A stretch of DNA of 64,000 nucleotides from Acanthosoma haemorrhoidale (lineage: Eukaryota; Arthropoda; Insecta; Hemiptera; Acanthosomatidae): assembly GCA_930367205.1 (NCBI GenBank), contig OV884015.1:109866509-109930508 (forward strand). The letters run 5' to 3'. This document shows, piece after piece, positions 1 to 10,009 of this stretch (within the stretch, counting starts at the first letter, position 1; every line of letters begins with the position of its first letter). Below the pieces are notes generated by a model. It was given only the letters and a program-made list of their open reading frames with translations, did no database searches and was not told the DNA's origin. The translations under genes were made by a program, and so were the position numbers.

Positions 1-833
1 TAATAAGTACCCTTTCATTTTAGTCACCTACGTTACTCTCCATTATCTACCCTTTGTTGATTCAAGATGTTTTGAAAGCTCTTACGTGGTAATTGATTAA
101 AACTGTATCAGGTTATGTCTAAAGTTCATGAGGGCGTTTACTACCTGTGTTCGTAAGTGATGCTGAGTTCTAAGGTAAAATTAATTGCTCCTCGTGAACC
201 ATAGGCTTTTTTACTATATTACTCCTCTACGAATTTCTATTGTGTCCATGCTTGAGGAGCAACCGTTACGATTTCTTATCCACCATGGTATGCTGGTTAA
301 AACAGTTCAGCAGTTAACGAAGAAGATTAAACTTGATATTTTCAGAATATTTATTAGCTTCCTACCTGTGTTCAAAATGCTCCTGTAGGCAATTCGCAAA
401 AATTATTTTGACTTTATGAACAGAAATGACTTTTGTTTTACTCAAGCAGCTAACAATTTCCTAACGGAATTCAATTCAGACAAACAATCATTGGAATACG
501 TTGCCAGAATTCGAGCCCTAGTAGCCACAGTCAGTATGCGCCTCTAGTAATATGTAGAATATATAACATTTCCAATGCATTTGAATGGGATAACTTATGT
601 CTGTCGATGATCAAAACAAGAATTATAGCTTAAGATATTAAGATAGATACCTATAAACTACAAAATTTAAAAAAAAGTTGTGATTTTATCGTCATTACGA
701 TGAAGGGCTGTAAATAAGTTATCTAACTAATTTATGTGATTAAATATTTTCTAATAAAATAATAAGGCTGTGATACAATTTATAATACGTAGGTGCTTAG
801 TCATAATTAGGAAGCCATTAGGGCAGGGTTTAT
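1..833. other. AT-rich stretch, nothing recognised
   Basis: This is AT-rich DNA with short random open frames only. I see no splice-site-bounded coding segment, RNA gene or transposon terminus. Confidence 0.5.
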
Positions 834-1745
834 GTGAAGACAGGGACCATCCGCATCCCAGAGACGAGTTTGGAACGGGGAGAAACATACAGGACCGCAG
901 TGGGGAATTCCACTAGGCAGGTTGTGGAGCCCCAGAGGACGACGTCCCTTCCAAGGAGTGCTAGCCTAATTGATAGGTGTGCTAGACTAATGGCTAGGAG
1001 TGCTAGCCTAATGGCTAGGTGTGCTAGCCTAATGGCTAGGTGTGCTAGCCTAATGGCTAGGTGTGCTAGCCTAATGGCTAGGTGTGCTAGCCTAATGGCT
1101 AGGTGTGCTAGCCTAATGGCTAGGTGTGCTAGCCTAATGGCTAGGTGTGCTAGCCTAGTGGCTAGGTGTGCTAGCCTAATGGCTAGGTGTGCTAGCCTAA
1201 TGGCTAGGTGTGCTAGCCTAATGGCTAGGTGTGCTAGCCTAATGGCTAGGTGTGCTAGCCTAATGGCTAGGTGTGCTAGCCTAATGGCTAGGTGTGCTAG
1301 CCTAATGGCTAGGTGTGCTAGCCTAATGGCTAGGTGTGCTAGCCTAATGGCTAGGTGTGCTAGCCTAATGGCTAGGTGTGCTAGCCTAATGGCTAGGTGT
1401 GCTAGCCTAATGGCTAGGTGTGCTAGCCTAATGGCTAGGTGTGCTAGCCTAATGGCTAGGTGTGCTAGCCTAATGGCTAGGTGTGCTAGCCTAATGGCTA
1501 GGAGTGCTAGCCTAATGGCTAGGTGTGCTAGCCTAATGGCTAGGTGTGCTAGCCTAATGGCTAGGTGTGCTAGCCTAATGGCTAGGAGTGCTAGCCTAAT
1601 AGTCAGAAGACCGGACTATTCCTTAGGAGATCTAGCGAGTAAGGAAGTAGAGATGTGCAGAGATCATGGTTCGAGTAGAGCTGTGTGTAAGCCAGCGCAG
1701 GGAGTTTTCAATTCAAGCTTTTGTTTTTTCGTAATTTTGCAGTGA
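834..1745 (+). repeat. Dispersed repeat carrying the 21-bp tandem array
   Basis: The sequence flanking the tandem array (about 840-955 on the left and 1605-1680 on the right) resembles 54490-54720. Shared blocks include CACTAGGnA, GCCCCAG and GACGTCC on the left, and CCGGACTA plus AGCGAG on the right. It is therefore a copy of a dispersed repeat into which the 21-bp array has expanded. The frame is open across the array only because the unit length is a multiple of three. The resulting Met-Ala-Arg-Cys-Ala-Ser-Leu repeat is probably not a real protein, and the frame has no ATG before the array. Confidence 0.55.
955..1605 (+). repeat. Tandem array of a 21-bp palindromic unit, about 31 copies
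   Basis: The unit is ATGGCTAGG, then TGTGCTAGCCTA. It repeats with very few substitutions (GTG to GAG in some units, one A to G near 1158). Each unit contains CTAGCC-TAAT-GGCTAG, so every copy can form a small hairpin, and it also contains the GCTAGC palindrome. The edge units are more diverged (TTGATAGG, AGACTA), as expected of unequal crossover with homogenised centre and decayed ends. Confidence 0.95.
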
Positions 1746-1984
1746 CGTATTATTTAAAAGCATCTATATCTAAAGGATTGTTATTATGTTAAGTAGTTAC
1801 AAATTTGTTACAATAGCCTAGAGTGATACTTTCCCAAGACACAAACATTTCAGTAACTCATTTTTTATCAGCTTAATCTAAGAAGATCATTATTTAGAAA
1901 TTCCGAGTGAGAATTTTTTCTGACCGGCACAAATTGTAGTCGGCCACGCCAGAGGCCAAAGGTTGATTATATAATTCTCATCGA

Positions 1985-2400
1985 GGTGGTCCTTGTGCCT
2001 CCTGGACAGAATACCCCCCCCCCCACTAATTAAAGGTCCTTGTGACGTAGACCGGGCTGCTACTTCGGCTAGGGACGACAGTCTTGGACAGTGGCGAACA
2101 GGGCTCTCTAATTGGCTGCGGTTGTCCCCTCCACTGCTCTCTCCTCCACAATCCCAACTTGTGATTGGCTCGTTTCCATTCAGAGTGATTCATTGGCCGA
2201 ACTGTGCCGGCCGCAGTTTACTCACGGCCCTATTACCCTTGCCCACCATCAACAATCAATCCGTTTAGTTTGGACCCCCCCCCCCCGACCACGGTCAGGA
2301 GGCCGCAAAGTCCCACCGCATTCTATAAACTACTTGGCCGCTTGTTGGCCATCCCAGGTCCATGTATCAATTCAATTGCTATTTGGGTCTAAGCATTTTT
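1985..2400 (+). promoter_or_regulatory. GC-rich promoter-like patch with three inverted CCAAT boxes
   Basis: This GC-rich island lies in AT-rich DNA. ATTGG (the reverse complement of CCAAT) occurs at 2111-2115, 2164-2168 and 2192-2196, twice followed by CT. A TATAAA follows at 2334-2339. Poly-C runs lie near 2014 and 2275. Clustered inverted CCAAT boxes upstream of a TATA motif are typical of pol II promoters. No coding exon is recognised downstream, so this is inference from motif clustering. Confidence 0.3.
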
Positions 2401-3604
2401 AGATATGTACTGTGTAAATAAGTGAGTTCTGCGAAGCTGGTACCGTTCGAAAACAAATCAACCGGCTATGATTAGTATTTTTTATAATAATAAAAGTAGC
2501 TAGTAGTCATTATTTTTGTCTAATCCAATCTTTTCAATCCTACTCTTATGATAATAATTATTTGTTAATAAAAAGACACTCTTTCCAACTTATATTTTGG
2601 TAACATCGTAGTCAGCTATAAAAGAGTATCAAAACTTGAGGGTTTTAAGAGGATTTACATTAACCACTAAGCGATTGTGATATTTTAAGATGGATATAAA
2701 TTATTCAGGAGAGGTAACTCAGAACGCATCAAGTTCACACCTCAATCCTGTCCCAACTATTTATCCCACAGGAATGCATAATTAGTGAAAAGTATGAACA
2801 ATGAAACATTTCGTAGATAAATGAAGGCTTAACTTAAGTCTACAATATGACATATTACGTCCATGTATCAATTTTTGAAGGCCAGTTAAATAATCTTGTA
2901 GAGGAGAGTCTTTTAAAAAACTTTATTATGAATAACAATCAAAACACTGGTATATATACAAATATTAATCAGTTACAGCGTTAGAACATACTTTAGTGAA
3001 TGGTTAGGCACAAGTGAGGGTGTCTTGGCCCTAGCAGGTAGCAAAGGGTTAGGGGCTAGGGTTAGAGGAGGAAAATGGTTACTTACAAAAAACAAGGGGA
3101 CCATAAGTCTCAACTGAGGTACACGTTTCTACTAAAAATGTAAGATATAATGCGTGTTATATAAGTGGTATTACTCCCGTCTCGGTCAGAGAGATTTATG
3201 CTTCAAATTTAGAGAAGGGGGGATCGAATTTGTTTTTGATATTTTCAAAGAAACATAAAATAAAAATACGAAATTTATGACTTCTATATTAGAACACAAA
3301 GACGGGCATGCAAAAGACTGCAGCATTCGACCGTTCATTGCTCCACTACTTCAACACTACTTCATCGATAAATACACTCGCTAGTTTCGGAACTATTTGT
3401 TTCGGTCTATTATTATTTTAATTATTTTTTACGTAATATTTCCAAATGTTTGGATAGCACCTTCAACATGTTTAATATTCTGTATTAATCTAGTATGTTA
3501 TCAGAGGGGACTGGTCCTTGAATCTGTTTTTTTCTATCAAACCATCTCAAATCGCTTGCCTCCTAAAAGTAAAGCATCTTCCTTAGGGATCACAAAGTAT
3601 TCCC
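2401..3604. other. AT-rich stretch, nothing recognised
   Basis: No transposon end, RNA gene or coding signature is seen. A short TTAGGG/CTAGGG-like patch at about 3046-3064 is too brief to call telomeric. Confidence 0.45.
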
Positions 3605-3619
3605 TTCCGTAAATAGGGC

Positions 3620-3925
3620 TAATAAGGTCCTGGTAAGAAATAAACAGGCCCGGTGGCCGTTATCCTCAAGATCGCGGACCATCAATATCCCGAGATATCC
3701 ACCGGTGGATCGGCGCGCGCTCTCTTTGCAGGAGCGGATAGGCAATTATTTGCCACGGCAGCTGGCCATTGACGGCCAGGGTTCCCTCAATGGATGACAA
3801 ATGCCCGGCCCATGTGAAAGGACCTCCTCTACAAAAGGACCAGAAATAAAGGACCTGTAAAGCTTTTAGCCAAACAGATTCCCCCCCCCCCGTGTGCTGA
3901 GGGATGGCCAAAATTGAATCCTCTG
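3620..3925. promoter_or_regulatory. GC-rich island with a 14-bp perfect palindrome
   Basis: The palindrome ATCCACCGGTGGAT lies at 3697-3710, next to GGCGCGCGC. A near-palindrome, GGCAATTATTTGCC, lies at about 3749-3762. A poly-C tract follows near 3881. The composition contrasts with both flanks. It may be a conserved non-coding or regulatory element, or a remnant of an unrecognised repeat. Confidence 0.25.
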
Positions 3926-4010
3926 TCGGTTATTTTCCACCACCCCCCCTAACATCAACCCCCTCCTGAATACTCACACACACGCACATACAGCGAACTC
4001 TCCGTGAAAT

Positions 4011-4181
4011 ATGAGCACAGGTGAATATTTCATCCAGTTGTTATCAATTTTATGTTCCCGCTGTTATTCTGCCCGTCCTGTACGGATATTTGGCCCGATG
4101 TGTGTCCTGTCCAGCACCCGCTGCGTACACCAAGGTTTGTTTGTGAAAACAAAATGGATTGATGCGATTAGATTTTTAGAG
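4011..4181 (+). CDS. Possible 5' coding exon ending at a consensus splice donor
   Basis: An ATG at 4011 opens 57 codons that run without a stop to AGAG|GTAAGTA, a near-perfect insect 5' splice site with GT at 4182-4183. The predicted peptide starts MSTGEYFIQLLS and is not recognised. The segment is less AT-rich than its surroundings. A 57-codon frame with a good donor can arise by chance, and no acceptor-bounded partner exon was found. Confidence 0.2.
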
Positions 4182-4252
4182 GTAAGTAAAACCGATAATA
4201 CTTCCGATTAAGCCCCCGTTTTCAATTTTGAACTTGTCTTGAAATTACATAC

Positions 4253-4281
4253 ATCGTACATACTTACATACTTACATACTT
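4253..4281 (+). repeat. Short (ACTTACAT)n microsatellite
   Basis: CATACTTA-type 8-bp units repeat three to four times. Confidence 0.8.
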
Positions 4282-4308
4282 ACGATCACAAGATCCACCA
4301 CTCTCTGT

Positions 4309-4585
4309 TTTTTTTAAAACCCCTGTATTGATCAAAAGTTTTACAATTTACAAATTTTCGATTTACAGATTTCTCCTCTTACAGCATATCTGCGTATGCA
4401 TTCGAAGGAGAGTAGAATTACAATAACAATTTTCTATTTGAATTTAAAATTACAAATCACTGGGTACAGGACTAGGTGATGGGGCTCACCTTACCAGACT
4501 AAAGCGTTCCTGCCGCGACAGCGTCCTGCCATGATGGGGGAACGGAGCTGGGGTTATCCTGTAAAACACTGTGTTTGTCAAGTAA
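4309..4585 (-). mobile_element. LINE family B-like 3' end, minus strand
   Basis: Read on the minus strand, 4585-4500 matches the proline-rich end of the LINE B ORF2 (the FNTMTPPP segment) in degraded form. It is followed by the family's stem-loop at 4473-4493 (GGTGAGCCCCATCACC) and a 3' UTR that ends in a short oligo-A, visible as T's at 4309-4316. The tail segment reads AAACCCCTG and then CTCCTCTTAC on the plus strand. Similar tails next to oligo-T occur near 48915 and 54764, so this is a 3'-UTR variant of the family. Confidence 0.6.
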
Positions 4586-4836
4586 TCACTCTTTGTAATT
4601 CTCTCCCTCCTAATATCCAACAAGCGCCATCTTTGCGAACCACCAGCAAGAGAAACTATATCAACCTCATTATTATTACCGTTTGTTTAAAGTGATGTAC
4701 TGTTCTGTAGGTTTCTTTTGATAACCAGAATTAAATACATTAATAAACGCCATCTTGTTTACTTGATCTCGCTAATTTAGAGAGAGCTCAATATTACTTG
4801 AAGATCTAAAAATAAGTAAGGATAGGAAATTCCCAG

Positions 4837-5340
4837 TCACAACGCTGTCGGCACAGAATCCCGTGGAACACTTAGTCGAAAGCCTGCGTGCAGTCCAACG
4901 AAATCATAGCAGTTGCTGTATTCTTGTTGATACCAAGGGTGGCTTCCATCTGTACCTTCACAAGCGGATTTTCTGTACTCAGATGAGCCTGAAAACCTGT
5001 CTGCTCGTACGGAATGAGAGTTCTCTTGCCTTCCTATGCTATACGTTTTTGGCAAGGATTTTTTCCCCTTTTGGAGGGAGAAGATTACGGTCTTCCCGGC
5101 GTTTACGCTGATGTTTAACATGCCCAGTCTGTCACTGATAACGTTACAGACTGACTTGGCCTATGTAAGAGCTCTTTGTGCACTCTTGCTGCTGCTGTAA
5201 ACCGCAATGTCGCCGGCGAAAGCGATTAGTTTTAAGGTTGATCAAAAAGGTGAGCCCCATCACCTTTATTAGTCATTTTAGTCAAGTCACGTATAATGTA
5301 TAACATTATACTTGTTATGGCAACTCAGGCTAATTCTAAT
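4837..5340. mobile_element. Rearranged LINE family B copy with inverted internal segment
   Basis: From about 5228 back to 4837 the minus strand encodes reverse-transcriptase pieces. First comes a palm segment with FAGD in place of YADD, followed by AVYSSS and NAGKTVIFS. Immediately after it comes a fingers segment that belongs upstream of the palm. From about 5229 the plus strand carries the family's 3' UTR in the opposite direction (TTTTAAGGTTGATC, then the stem-loop at 5246-5267). The ORF2 part is therefore inverted relative to the 3' end, as in twin-priming 5' inversions, and is also out of order internally. It is non-functional. Confidence 0.7.
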
Positions 5341-5454
5341 GAAATTTGCAGAAGTCCGAATATAACATGAACATTACTTTATTATACATAATACACTGAA
5401 AGTTACCATTGAAATACATAACTAATAACATAGAGAAAAGAAATCACAATGCGA

Positions 5455-6150
5455 ATTGTTTGAAAACGGTCCATAGCATCCTTGACCCTAACCAAAGCCG
5501 TGCCAAGGGTGACACCTGTTTGATTGGATGTGGATGGGTTCATGTCAGGTACCGTTCCTAAATTGGATGGATTGACAGAGGTAGACGGACTGACATGAAG
5601 CCAGCTGTGATGACGAAGTTTACAAGTTTGGCAAGATCTGCTTGAGGGACAACCCCTCGTGGTGTGCCTGGACGATAAGCAGTTTTTACATCCACTCCAA
5701 TCACGAAGATAATTAATTTTCTCCTGAGCCGATGCGGTCTTAAATCGTTTGCATTGATAAAGGGTGTGGAGTGATTTGCAGACGGGCAACTATCTCTCCT
5801 TTGGTTAAATTCCTCTTTCCTCGAACGAAATGAATTTTCCCTTTCATTGTCATTATCAGAAAATAATGTCCGTCTGTAATCAGGAAATGAATGTCCCTTT
5901 GCTCCAGCCATGACATTACCAACCGGACCTTTGGCTTCATTTCGTCCAACATCATACGTAAGCTCCAGTGACCTAAGCTCTGACTTGATGAAACCTCTAA
6001 GATTCTCGAAGGTTGGAAACTCAACATCAGCATATCTCAGTTCAAAATCCCGCCGGGTTTGGGGATCAAGGCAGCGTAACGCAAGATAGCAAAGAATAAA
6101 ATCATCAGTTTTCTGGTAATTGAGAAGTCGGTGCTCATATTGGACGTGCT
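5455..6150 (-). pseudogene. BEL/Pao-type gag-pol fragment with zinc fingers
   Basis: The minus strand encodes the C-terminal Gag region of a BEL/Pao retrotransposon. It begins near LALRCLDPQTRRDFELRY and FENLRGFIKSEL. A frameshift near 5790 then leads into a C-x2-C knuckle region (CKNCLSSRH...GC) and the family-typical CQTCKLRHHSWLH. The next piece, TALVRVKDAMDRFQTIRIV, is the stretch that normally precedes the DSGS protease site, and the copy ends before that site. In BEL/Pao elements this region binds RNA and is cleaved from the polyprotein. No LTRs are visible. It is a decayed internal fragment lying between LINE debris and AT-rich DNA. Confidence 0.75.
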
Positions 6151-6159
6151 AAAGGAACA

Positions 6160-7365
6160 ATTCTTTATTCTATTATATTCTATTCTAATATTCATACATC
6201 TGCATGTATGTACCCCTCTCCAGAGAATATAGCTGTAAAGCACATTCAACTCTACTAATTATCTCTATATAACTAATTATGACATTGTGTGAAATGAACA
6301 ATGACTACTGCACAAAGGAGTACTTACTAACGAATTAAAGTAGTGAAAACTTTAAAAAAAAAAAATTAAAGTTCATGAAATGGGTTTTAATTGGGGTTGT
6401 AGAATGTCACTAATAATATGTCATTAACATTTCTTATATTGGCATGAATCTTTACATTATCGCCTGACATTTCGCATAATAATCTAACTGCAAAATCTTT
6501 TTACTTTTGATGAATAGTGAAATTTTTTTATACGTTGAATATTCATATATTTTAGATTATTCTATGTTTACAGTCAGCTGTTTAGGTAGTGTCTAAGTGG
6601 TAATTCAGGTAGTTACCTGTTAATTTAATGGTGTTGGTGATGTTTACTAATGAATATGCGTCTTGTAATATTAATGACCTTACTTTACACCAGTGTTTGA
6701 GCAAGCATATTTAATGTGGTTTATCATTGAGACACATACACATATATGTATAAATACAGCATAAATGCAATACTTTTAAACAGATACAATAATACAAAAA
6801 TGATTTAATTGATCTGAAACCTTTACGGTATATTGAATATCTGCCCGGAAAGTAATTAAAAGTGAAAAGTTCAGAAAATAAATATGAATTAAATTTATGA
6901 TTCTTTCCTGGGATCTTGGACACCGTAGAGTCGGCAAACGTAGTTTAACGAATGAACGGAAGTGTTTTTAATTTAAAAATACCGACTAACTTCTGTAGTA
7001 TCGTTTAATTAAAATTCAAAGAACTCTCGCAAAGTTGTCCTGAATACTTCCTGTCCATTGGGGTTGTTCTTACACTTTATATAGTATTTATGTTGTTTAA
7101 GCATGATCAATTATGTTTTATTAGTCGTATAATAGTAACAAGAATCTGTAATATGTTTACGTAATGTAAACAAATATCCGGGGTCATTTGAACCAGTTAT
7201 ACGCATGGTAGGATTTATCTAGAAGTTAAAACTATATTTGCTCTTGCATCTGCTCATTTTCCCTCTCTAGGCTGATCGAATCATAATTCACTAACTGTGA
7301 TTACCCCTTAACATAAAGAGACATTCATTACCAGTAGAATAATTGAAAATAAGTTAAGTTCAGTA
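6160..7365. other. AT-rich stretch, nothing recognised
   Basis: There are no recognisable coding, RNA or transposon features. Open frames here are short and of low complexity. Confidence 0.45.
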
Positions 7366-7523
7366 TATACACTGCCCCTAAAAAATTCAAATATTTGAAT
7401 TATTTCGGAATTCAATTCTTTTTTAATTAATATTAAAGGTTTTCAGCGATAAAGGGTTATAAATGGGAAGGAAATTTCTATATTGATTTCTATTGTAACA
7501 CATCTCAAAATGGTTTTGACGGT

Positions 7524-7740
7524 CGAGTAGGTCGTGTTGTTGCTTTAGCGAAAGACGGTCAAAGCCTAATTTATGCAGCCCACCTGAAACTTCTGTTTGT
7601 AGAAAAAGAACAAGTTACCGTGAGTGTGTGCGATCGCAAACCCGGATCAGGTCGCCTGCGAGTGACAGAGCCAAGAGATGACCGGTACATAGTACTACAC
7701 ACGCTTCGGAATCGGTTTTCAACTTCTTCGTACAACTTGG
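7524..7740 (+). pseudogene. Tc1-like transposase, N-terminal DNA-binding part
   Basis: The HTH region is recognisable from the RVVALAKDGQSL helix and the GSGRLRV linker, followed by PRDDRYIVLHTLRNRFSTSS. These are hallmark motifs of the Tc1-type bipartite DNA-binding domain that binds the terminal inverted repeats. There is no upstream start in frame with good context, and homology stops at about 7740 where the element switches strand. Confidence 0.7.
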
Positions 7741-7879
7741 AAAGTAGCAATATTTACATAAACCGTTACATGACTCGCTGTAGTGAATTTAAATCCTTAG
7801 AGAGCATTATCAGGCCCATTGTTGGCCAGAGAACATTACAGAGTTCGGTGTTCACCAGACTAAACTCTTCCAGTGACAT

Positions 7880-8040
7880 TCAGCGTGTCACTCACCAAGC
7901 CTTCGGAATACTCTCGTCCGTCCATCTGGCGTATAAAAAGAGAAGCATGACTCATCTGAAAACAGCACGTCGCTCCATTCGTTTTCAGTCCTCTTAAGGC
8001 GTTCCTTAACTAATTCCAAACGCGCTGTACGATTTCCTCG
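7880..8040 (-). pseudogene. Tc1-like transposase, start of catalytic domain
   Basis: The minus strand reads ARLELVKERLKRTENEW, then SDVLFSDES with the first catalytic Asp, then YTPDGRTRVFRRLGE followed by a stop. The rest is degraded. The segment is convergent with the plus-strand HTH half of the same element. Confidence 0.7.
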
Positions 8041-8224
8041 TTTTATTAAATACATTTTTTGAATATTTATTAGGGTTTTCCTTCATAATTATACCCCTTT
8101 ATCGCTTAAAATGTTTAATATTATTTAAAAAAGGATTGAAAACCAAAATTATTCTATTAGGAAGCAAATGTTTGATTTTTTTCTAAGTGCGCCACTATTT
8201 TTTTTTTGGGGAGTGTAGTTACAG

Positions 8225-8520
8225 AGTGATCCAAGTATACGCCCACTTCAGACTACGAATTTTTTTCGCCCCCGGGTTCGCTACCGGCCGGGCAGAGGCA
8301 AGATTATTTCCTTGCTAATTGGCTGTGGTTAGGCTCTCTGAGGTTGGATGACCCTCCTGGGGCTCTTTAATATGGTTTCCAACCGTTCTCTTTAAATTGG
8401 TTACCTTCCCTCTTTCGGTAATTCCTGGCGGTTGGAGCGTAAATCTGACCACTTCATCTCCCCTGTATAACCCTTGGTAAAGAAATTGTTCCCCCCTTAA
8501 TTAATACCGGAACTGTGCCT
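8225..8520. other. Moderately GC-rich non-coding patch
   Basis: It contains CCCCGGGTTCG, GCCGGGC and a GCTAATTGGCTG box resembling the CCAAT motifs at about 2111. No coding frame is recognised. It may be a regulatory or conserved non-coding element. Confidence 0.2.
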
Positions 8521-9845
8521 CTTTCATTCATTAAATTTCACAGGAGGATTCATGAACTGAATGAAATTATTACATTTACAAATGCTCATTTCATTTAATG
8601 CTTGTAAAAGAGAGATGGTTCATTTGGCTCAGATAAGGCTATCTCATTTCGTTCATTTAAAATTCGAGATGTTTAATTTTTTTTTTATATATTTGAGAAA
8701 AATTACGATATTTTGGGATAGATTAAAAAAGGGTAATATCCTAAAATATAGAAAACTTAGAGGGAAAAAAATATAACGATCCTTGGAACTCCTGGGGCAG
8801 GACACTAACTTGATTTTTTTTTTAATTTGTCGAATATTTTTCAGTAATTTATTTTCGTTTCATTTTAAGCTTTAGTTATGTTATAATTATTGTTTTTTTA
8901 ATTGTCCCAGGCATTTAAGATCAAGACTATTTTAGCAATCAAGATGTCTTTAATAGAACCAAGTGTACCGTGAAAACTTTTTTTTTCGTTTGTATGCAAA
9001 ATTAATTTTTAGTATACAATTGATATATCGGTAGAGCTAAATAAAGAACTTATTTTCGCATTCGAAAAGTAGATTATAAACTGTATTTGCTTAGCCATTT
9101 CTAGAGACATGGAATGCAAACACCGTGGAAACAATATGGCTGTGTTAAGGTACACGCCTCACATCATTAATAAATCCAGTCTATTAGAGGCACATACTTA
9201 CCACGTTCCAGGGGAGCCATTAATGAACTACTTTGCATGCTTCCTGTGTCAAAGAGGTCCTATGGAAGTTCTATGGAACCCGCTCTACCCTCGTCCCTAA
9301 CGGCTGCTTCACATCTTCCTTTATTTCTTCACCAAATGCTCTGTCTTTTCATATATAAATGCTTAGGTCCATTTAGGCTATAAGCGGAACGTTTAGAGAG
9401 AAATGGGCTCCTTTCTCTCGTGGAGTACTCTTTACTGCTAGAATCCCCGGAACTACGGGCAAGTTAAACATGAATACCATTGCTAGCACACTTTCGAGGA
9501 ATTGTCACAATAGTGGTTTGGCAAACAATAAAATAGTTTTTTTGCTGTAAGTCTATTGTTCTCCACGAATATATTAACTAGTAGAATAGCTGTTGGGATA
9601 TTGGCTTGAGATTTGTTAAGCTCTCGTCGAATTAAACATACAACGTCTGTTTTTAGTTCAGGGATAACAAGAAACTGGTAAGGAATCGATTGTTGCAACT
9701 AAACTTGAAACATTCAAAAAGGTTATCTTATTTTGAAATTAACCTAGCTCTCGTTCTGTCAAAACTGAATACATAGTTTCTGAACAACAAGAGACGCTAT
9801 CCATCTTCCATTGTGGCAAGAACTCAAATGTGGTAAAGTTTTGAT
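8521..9845. other. AT-rich stretch with one strong minus-strand splice-donor motif
   Basis: On the minus strand, ACGTG|GTAAGTATGT occurs around 9205-9190, a very good 5' splice site. The sequence before it is not convincingly coding in any frame, so it could at most belong to a non-coding transcript. Nothing else is recognised. Confidence 0.3.
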
Positions 9846-10009
9846 ATTTTAGTCAGTGGCGCTTTGTTCCCTTGAAGACAGGTGAGTGCTTTTAATTATT
9901 ACAAGTGAGGCTCTCCCCCTTAACTGGGACGTGCGTCGCACGGACCTTTGTAGGGTATAGCAAGCAGTAGGGACCCCAAAGGCGATGACTTTCATCATCC
10001 AAAGAGAGT

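Larger units (their letters stand above)
7370..8215. mobile_element. Tc1-like transposon derivative with halves in opposite orientation
   Basis: The termini read CACTGCCCC at 7370 and GGGGAGTG ending at 8215, each flanked by TA (7368-7369 and 8216-8217), the Tc1/mariner target. Subterminal sequence is shared in inverted orientation for about 100 bp (GCGATAAAGGG near 7449 and its complement near 8100). Plus strand 7524-7740 encodes the helix-turn-helix end of a Tc1-type transposase (GRVGRVVALAKDG, then PGSGRLRVTEPRDDRYIVL). Minus strand about 8035-7880 encodes the start of the DDE domain (NEWSDVLFSDES, then RVFRRLGE and a stop). The catalytic half is therefore inverted relative to the DNA-binding half, and the second and third acidic residues are missing. 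Confidence 0.75.

Noticed and set aside
955..1605. CRISPR array
   Set aside because: The units are contiguous without unique spacers, and the genome is eukaryotic.
834..1745. 303-codon open frame with repeated Met-Ala-Arg-Cys-Ala-Ser-Leu
   Set aside because: It is open only because the 21-bp unit is divisible by three. There is no in-frame ATG before the array and no domain.
1985..2400. Overlapping Pro-rich frames near 1993-2402
   Set aside because: These come from poly-C runs and GC-rich sequence, with no consistent frame or homology.
3046..3064. Telomere-like GGGTTAGGGG patch
   Set aside because: There are only one or two degenerate units, far short of a telomeric array.
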